From: Megaleporinus macrocephalus
Taxonomy: Eukaryota > Chordata > Actinopteri > Characiformes > Anostomidae
Assembly: GCA_021613375.1 (NCBI GenBank)
Contig: CM038704.1
Coordinates: 29,946,582 to 30,010,581, forward strand
Length of the DNA: 64,000 bases
Direction: 5' to 3'
The position numbers and the translations under genes are program-made. Positions 60,751 to 64,000 of this stretch are shown here, piece by piece (position 1 is the first letter of the stretch; the number at the start of each line of letters is the position of its first letter). Under the pieces are notes generated by a model, which worked only from the letters and a program-made list of their open reading frames with translations, searched no databases and was not told the DNA's origin.

Positions 60751-62995
60751 TAGGCTTAAAGCCCATAATCCCTTTAACACGAGTAAACGCACACCTTCAC
60801 ACTGACGCTTGCATGCACTCCTCCCTGCGTCACCCCCACCACCTCAAGAACTACCACAATTAAGCGTAAGAATGTTAATCCCAGACTTGGCCCAGTTTTA
60901 ATGAAAACCTGTGCTAGGCTCTTCAGTCTTCCTCCTTAATCTCCTTTGTGCTCTGTGATATGTTTTTTTCTCCTTGTTTGTTAGTAGTGTTGATGGTTTA
61001 GTGACACTTGCATAAATCAGCCTGAATGGAATTTCAACAATTGCAAGGTGACTGACCCTCTGTTTGTGTATTTATTAATGACCGCTTGAGAACAATACAG
61101 GCCAAGTTGAGTGAGTTCACTCAAATGTTTCCTGTACTGACATCGTACACATAATCAGAGCTCGCCTTGATGGCTTTTACGGTGATTTTCAGGGGCATCT
61201 GTGTGATTATTGATGCTTCTCTGACATGAGTTTGTGTGTTTCATTACATTTTTGGCTGATATAACTGTTATGTCATGCAGGCAACATGAGGTCAGTAATC
61301 TGTAGTTAAGCAATAAAGAGCTAAAAGTAACAGCCAGAGAGCACTAAGGCTGCTGTTAGTTCACCCTGCCTGTGAAAGTCAGGCTTATGTGTGGATTAGC
61401 AGATTTGTTGTTAGTAATAGCTGTGTTGGACTGCTTTCCTGATCCTCAAGTATGTATTTCATAGTGAACTTCAAAATGTAATAGCTTTTCTCAGATAATC
61501 TTGCCTAACTTTGATGTCTTTTTCCCCCTCATGCTATGTTATTTGCGATCAGTTGCATTCCATATCGCTCTTTCTATCAGCTGCATTCATTTTTGTTGTG
61601 TTTAACAGAAGATTTCTATTTTGTGTTTGTAGTCACGCGAGTTGGAGATATCCGTATATTGGAGAGACTGGCGTTCTTTGTGTGCAGTGAAGTTCCTGCG
61701 GCTAGAGGACTTCCTGGACAACCAGCGCCATGGCATGTGCCTGTACCTGGAGCCACAAGGAACCCTGTTTGCAGAGGTATAGTCCCATTTGTCTTCTCAC
61801 ACGCACACACATATGCATTCACCATAAGGGTGTGAATAGTTAAGCTGGCAATAAATACTTTCAGGGCCCAAAAGGTTATTTTATTAATTGATATAAAAGC
61901 AAAATTTGTAAATACAAAACAAATTTTACATCAACAAACACACAAGTACAGTTGGTGATTTCAGTTCAGCAGCTTCTGACAGAATAATGGTTAAAGTGAT
62001 TCGACCATGTCTACAATATCTACACACTGCAAGTGTGTTATTGAAGTCAGTGGTTCCTAACCAGGAGCTCACAAGATAAGAGTTGCAGGGTGTTCTTTTA
62101 GTAGGGAGGCCTATATTTCTGAGAGAGATTTTTTAAGAAAATATTTCCAGTCCCTAAGAGTAATGATAGTACAGTGTAGTACAGTGTAGCTTGAACACTG
62201 TGTATTGTGCAAAAACAAGTAATTTGTAATTTATTTTAATAAATCATAATCTGTTCACTTCATAGCATTAACTGTTGTAAACGATTTAGTATAGTTTTTT
62301 TATTTTATGATCAAAACATTTGTATAGGGAGGAACATCATAACGCTTCTAATCCACACACACACTAACTCTCCTTATATGTGGGAAACAGGGCATAACAT
62401 GCTGAGTTTGACAATGTTTTTATTTTTTTCTTCTTATTCATTCTTATCTAATTATTACTGTTGATATCACTTTTATTCAGGTCACGTTTTTTAACCCAGT
62501 TATTGAGAGACGGCCAAAACTGCAAAGGCAAAAGAAAATCTTCTCGAAACAGCAGGGTAAGTTTAAAATGGGCTCTGAATTAAAAGCCTTTTTCTATTTA
62601 GAGAGCTGACTTTGGTAATGACCTGTCCTTTGGCTTAGTAAATTCACTTGTAGGGATTAAGAAAGTGACTGTGCTTTTAATATGTGCTTAATATATTAGT
62701 TTAAGCAGCCAATAGTTTGATTGATGACCTGCAGTTTAATAGACTAGAGGCATATGTGAAAAGGTCTCAGGCTGGACAGACTTTGATCTATTGATGTCAG
62801 ATGTGCTCATCTGTTCTTTCCAGGCAAAACATTTCTACGTGCCCCTCAGATGAACATCAACATTGCCACGTGGGGTCGTTTGGTAAGAAGAGCCATCCCA
62901 TCCGTCAACAACTCCTTCAGTCCTCCGGTGGCAGAGTTGGGGTCAGCACTGACCCCTGAACCAGGGGCTCACCCAGACTCACCCTCTATGTCCAG
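40632..62995 (+). CDS. pkn2: pkn2, serine/threonine-protein kinase N2 (5' part, exons 1-11)
   Basis: Joined exons are 40632-40652, 48287-48587, 55077-55237, 57192-57315, 57642-57796, 59600-59813, 60043-60228, 60583-60692, 61633-61776, 62481-62556 and 62824-62995. They total 1664 nt, or 554 codons plus 2 nt. The product starts MAADSVQGDARAH and matches vertebrate PKN2 almost throughout. HR1a is about residues 32-104 ([20 protein letters not shown]), HR1b about 125-198 ([20 protein letters not shown]), HR1c about 209-288 ([25 protein letters not shown]), and the C2-like domain about 325-485 ([42 protein letters not shown]). A basic/proline linker begins after that. Family knowledge: PKN2 is a PKC-related kinase activated by Rho/Rac GTPases and lipids through the HR1 repeats, acting in cytoskeleton, junction and cell-cycle control. 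The linker remainder and catalytic domain are outside the window. The PKN2 assignment over PKN1/PKN3 rests on the HR1 and C2 wording. I cannot tell whether it is a pkn2a or pkn2b paralogue. Confidence 0.97.
40653..48286 (+). other. pkn2 intron 1
   Basis: 7.6 kb of mostly AT-rich DNA with no exon I can support. It holds a 14-bp tandem duplication (TGGTTGCTCAGGCC twice, about 41794-41821), poly-T tracts near 43150, a TTTGCTTTAATAACAGC-type repeat fragment near 42640-42740, and a GT microsatellite at 48135-48164. A 150-codon ORF on the minus strand (43858-44310) has no recognisable domain. Confidence 0.85.
48135..48164. repeat. (GT)n microsatellite
   Basis: About 15 uninterrupted GT units in intron 1, roughly 120 bp before exon 2. 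Confidence 0.95.
48287..48587 (+). CDS. pkn2: pkn2 coding exon 2 (HR1a)
   Basis: The acceptor is ATTCAG|GGTGATGC and the donor is CTTCTAG|GTACAA, leaving phase 1. It encodes residues 8-107, including the first Rho-binding HR1 repeat ([20 protein letters not shown], then [20 protein letters not shown]). HR1 repeats are antiparallel coiled coils, and the heptad-like lysine/leucine pattern is evident. This is the longest coding exon in the window and lies 7.6 kb after exon 1. Confidence 0.97.
53255..53346. repeat. (GT)n microsatellite, about 46 units
   Basis: An uninterrupted GT run of about 92 bp in intron 2. Long GT runs are length-polymorphic and can adopt Z-DNA. Confidence 0.97.
54129..54188. 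repeat. (GT)n microsatellite, about 30 units
   Basis: A second uninterrupted GT run in intron 2, about 780 bp after the first. Confidence 0.97.
55077..55237 (+). CDS. pkn2: pkn2 coding exon 3 (start of HR1b)
   Basis: The acceptor is GTTTTAG|TTTCCGAG and the donor is TACAAG|GTAGTG, phase 0. The split codon with exon 2 is G|TT (Val). It encodes [10 protein letters not shown], matching the PKN2 linker 'CPRTPDTP' between HR1a and HR1b, then [20 protein letters not shown] and [13 protein letters not shown], the first helix of HR1b. Confidence 0.97.
55238..57191 (+). other. pkn2 intron 3
   Basis: 1.95 kb of AT-rich sequence. A GTTT/TTTG-rich stretch lies near 56450-56485. I see no other structure. 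Confidence 0.85.
57192..57315 (+). CDS. pkn2: pkn2 coding exon 4 (end of HR1b)
   Basis: The acceptor is TGTGCAG|GATCGC and the donor is CGATG|GTAGGG, phase 1. It encodes [20 protein letters not shown] and [21 protein letters not shown], the second helix of HR1b. A GT microsatellite begins about 40 bases after the donor. Confidence 0.96.
57355..57377. repeat. Short (GT)n microsatellite
   Basis: About 11 GT units in the 326-bp intron 4, 40 bp after exon 4. Confidence 0.9.
57642..57796 (+). CDS. pkn2: pkn2 coding exon 5 (first part of HR1c)
   Basis: The acceptor is CCTTCAG|TGTCT and the donor is TCAGAG|GTGCGT, phase 0. The split codon with exon 4 is G|TG (Val). It encodes [20 protein letters not shown] and [20 protein letters not shown], the start of the third HR1 repeat. 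Confidence 0.97.
58167..58320 (+). repeat. Three tandem 52-53-bp units with CCAAT and GC-box motifs
   Basis: CCAAT occurs at 58170-58174, 58223-58227 and 58275-58279, each in ACATCCAATCA. The intervening sequence is GGCGGG(G)ACAAGTTAGG(G)AAA after the first two. Spacing is 53 and 52 bp. CCAATCA with a GC box is the classical NF-Y/Sp promoter arrangement. The repeat structure is seen directly; promoter function is inferred. Confidence 0.7.
58342..58584 (+). other. 80-codon ORF of unknown nature in intron 5
   Basis: An ORF starting [20 protein letters not shown], 20-60 bp downstream of the CCAAT units. It has a proline/alanine-rich second half ([19 protein letters not shown]). I recognise no domain. 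It may be a leading fragment of the mobile element that fills the intron, or chance. Confidence 0.2.
58603..58744. repeat. 71-bp tandem duplication
   Basis: Two consecutive 71-bp units (58603-58673, 58674-58744) start CGCTGTATTAACTCAGT and contain GGTGGTGTTAATG and TTGATCAGGTATGTG. A third unit begins at 58745 (CGCTATAT) but diverges. The units differ at only a few positions. Confidence 0.85.
59340..59532. repeat. GACTAAA-rich terminal segment of a hAT-like element
   Basis: Degenerate reiteration of GACTAAA/ACTAAAACTAAA with palindromic TAGTCGACTA-type cores, ending TGTCAAAATTAACACTGG at about 59514-59531. Such ends are familiar from fish hAT-type repeats. The assignment is from memory and the partner end was not found. 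Confidence 0.4.
59600..59813 (+). CDS. pkn2: pkn2 coding exon 6 (end of HR1c and linker)
   Basis: The acceptor is TATTTAG|GCGCAG and the donor is CACTG|GTAAAC, phase 1. It encodes [20 protein letters not shown] and [11 protein letters not shown], which completes HR1c. A serine-rich linker follows ([20 protein letters not shown]), as between HR1c and C2 in PKN2. Confidence 0.97.
60043..60228 (+). CDS. pkn2: pkn2 coding exon 7 (start of C2-like domain)
   Basis: The acceptor is CGTTCAG|GGACG, and the split codon with exon 6 gives Gly. It encodes [20 protein letters not shown], then [20 protein letters not shown]. The donor that restores the family reading (..DELS-N-EISAVL) is the weak TCCA|GTTGAG at 60228/60229, phase 1. 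A much better donor-like GAG|GTAAGA sits 11 nt into the exon (cut after 60053). Using it would shift the frame. Confidence 0.93.
60583..60692 (+). CDS. pkn2: pkn2 coding exon 8 (C2-like domain)
   Basis: The acceptor is CATCAG|ATGAG and the donor is GATCGG|GTAATC, phase 0. The split codon A|AT gives Asn. It encodes [20 protein letters not shown] and [16 protein letters not shown], the middle strands of the C2-like fold. Confidence 0.97.
60693..61632 (+). other. pkn2 intron 8
   Basis: A CA microsatellite at about 60708-60747 lies just inside the donor side. The rest has no recognisable structure. Confidence 0.85.
60708..60747. repeat. (CA)n microsatellite
   Basis: A CA run with one GA interruption near its start (ACACACACAGACACACAC), about 16 bp after exon 8. 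Confidence 0.92.
61633..61776 (+). CDS. pkn2: pkn2 coding exon 9 (C2-like domain)
   Basis: The acceptor is TTTGTAG|TCACGC and the donor is GCAGAG|GTATAG, phase 0 at both ends (48 codons). It encodes [20 protein letters not shown] and [20 protein letters not shown]. It is essentially identical to mammalian PKN2. Confidence 0.98.
61777..62480 (+). other. pkn2 intron 9
   Basis: 704 bp of AT-rich sequence with a small direct duplication AGTACAGTGT near 62170-62188. Nothing else is seen. Confidence 0.85.
62481..62556 (+). CDS. pkn2: pkn2 coding exon 10
   Basis: The acceptor is TATTCAG|GTCACG and the donor is CAGCAGG|GTAAGT, phase 1. It encodes [20 protein letters not shown] and FSKQQ, the end of the C2-like region with a basic stretch. 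Confidence 0.97.
62824..62995 (+). CDS. pkn2: pkn2 coding exon 11 (linker, last exon in the window)
   Basis: The acceptor is TTTCCAG|GCAAAA and the donor is TCCAG|GTACAC, phase 2. It encodes [20 protein letters not shown] and [18 protein letters not shown], then a serine/proline-rich tail ending DSPSMS. The first part is near-identical to PKN2. The tail is diverged, as expected for the linker before the kinase domain. The next exon is not convincingly present before 64000. Confidence 0.96.
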
Positions 62996-64000
62996 GTACA
63001 CACACAATGCAGCATACCATCTAATCATATTGCCTGCAGCCATAATTACATAGCTACATCTGACCTATCCATGCTTCACTGACAAGTATGTTCTTTTGTA
63101 GCTCCTAGCATTTACAAAGCTTTACTCATAGCGGGCAAAATTGCCACTCAACCTAATGCGAATTTTTTGTCAGAACAGTTACATTTATAATACATTATTT
63201 ATTTGAATTAATTATTCTGTATGCATTTAAATGATCACACAAAAAGGAACAACATGCAGTTGTGCACAAAATGAATGCAAATTAATAGCACACAAAAACA
63301 GACTGTGTTATGCAGCAAATCTATAAAACATCTGGAAAAAAGTCTTATTTTGACTATTGGATGCATTTACATTTACACTGATGAAGGGCAGTAAATCTGA
63401 TAGCAGAGACGTCTTAACACACTGAGAGCACTGAGCAAGTATTATGTCCTTTTTTAGTTGTTTGGTTTCAGTAAGTGTGCACTATTCTGTGGGTTTTTAC
63501 TGTATTAAGGTATTTAAGTTGTGTGGCAACACTGGTTTAATTATTTAAGAAAGATTCTCATTAGGTTGAATGAGTTTTTTGGCCATGTAGCAACATTTGC
63601 TACGAAAGAGCCCATTTGTGGGTGGAACATATACAGATCAGTTCCCAGAAAGTGTTTGACCACTAAACATGCTACATGCCGGCACCATCCTTCACTAATT
63701 TACACAAGCATTTTTGCTGGTCCCCACCTCCGATTACTTATTTAATAATATCTCATTACAAGTTCAAGTAGTAAGTTTTCTTTTGGGAATGATCTGATTT
63801 GCAGTTTTGTCCTCATTTTTTTGCTACTGCATAATAACATGTTTGTAGAACAAAGAAATTCAGACTTCAAACATACACAATAACACACATGCTTTTCTCT
63901 TGCCTGTACCCGAATGAAACAGTTCCAACTGTGACATTCTCTCGAAGACCTACAGATTCACTCAGGAGCCAAACGCACTCCTACTGTTTAGAGTATAACT
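62996..64000 (+). other. Start of pkn2 intron 11 (runs off the edge)
   Basis: AT-rich sequence with no supported exon. An acceptor-like CAG before 63923 would, in the required phase, give a peptide unlike the PKN2 linker that meets a stop within 80 bp, so exon 12 is judged to be outside the window. Confidence 0.7.

Noticed and set aside
63923..64000. Possible pkn2 exon 12 after AACAG at 63922
   Set aside because: In the phase required by exon 11 it reads SSNCDILSK... and reaches a stop within 80 bp. It has no resemblance to the PKN2 linker, which continues with an acidic/proline-rich stretch. More likely intronic.

Overview
The window is vertebrate nuclear DNA, almost certainly from a teleost fish. 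It has spliced exons with GT/AG borders, large introns, long dinucleotide microsatellites, Tc1-like, hAT-like and MITE remnants typical of fish, and an AT-rich background. An otophysan (characin or catfish type) is my guess from the repeat families. That guess is inference only.

There is one recognisable protein-coding gene, pkn2 (protein kinase N2 / PRK2), on the + strand. A CpG-rich promoter and 5' leader lie at about 39985-40631, the start codon is at 40632, and eleven coding exons run to 62995. They encode the first 554 residues: three Rho-binding HR1 coiled-coil repeats, the C2-like domain and the start of the proline/serine-rich linker. The remaining linker exons and the kinase domain lie beyond the right edge. 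All ten internal junctions keep frame.

Positions 1-39980 hold no gene that I can support. This stretch alternates between (a) unique, higher-GC, stop-riddled blocks rich in TAAT-type homeodomain cores (about 1-720, 2390-2760, 6780-7130, 7380-8960, 11380-12330, 14800-15035, 17040-18580, 20080-20900, 22300-23830, 25380-26330, 28480-29270) and (b) AT-rich repeat-bearing DNA. In tetrapods the region upstream of PKN2 is the large LMO4-PKN2 gene desert, so the unique blocks are best read as candidate conserved enhancers, possibly serving lmo4. Conservation itself could not be tested here.

Notable structures are: a hAT-like element with an intact 8-bp target duplication nested in a long foldback element (15951-16799); a nearly perfect 64-nt palindrome (22097-22160); a pkn2 leader built from four diverged tandem units carrying several short upstream ORFs (40200-40621); and, in intron 5, three tandem CCAAT/GC-box units followed by a 71-bp tandem duplication. 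I found no CRISPR array, operon, intact transposase or evident new biological system.
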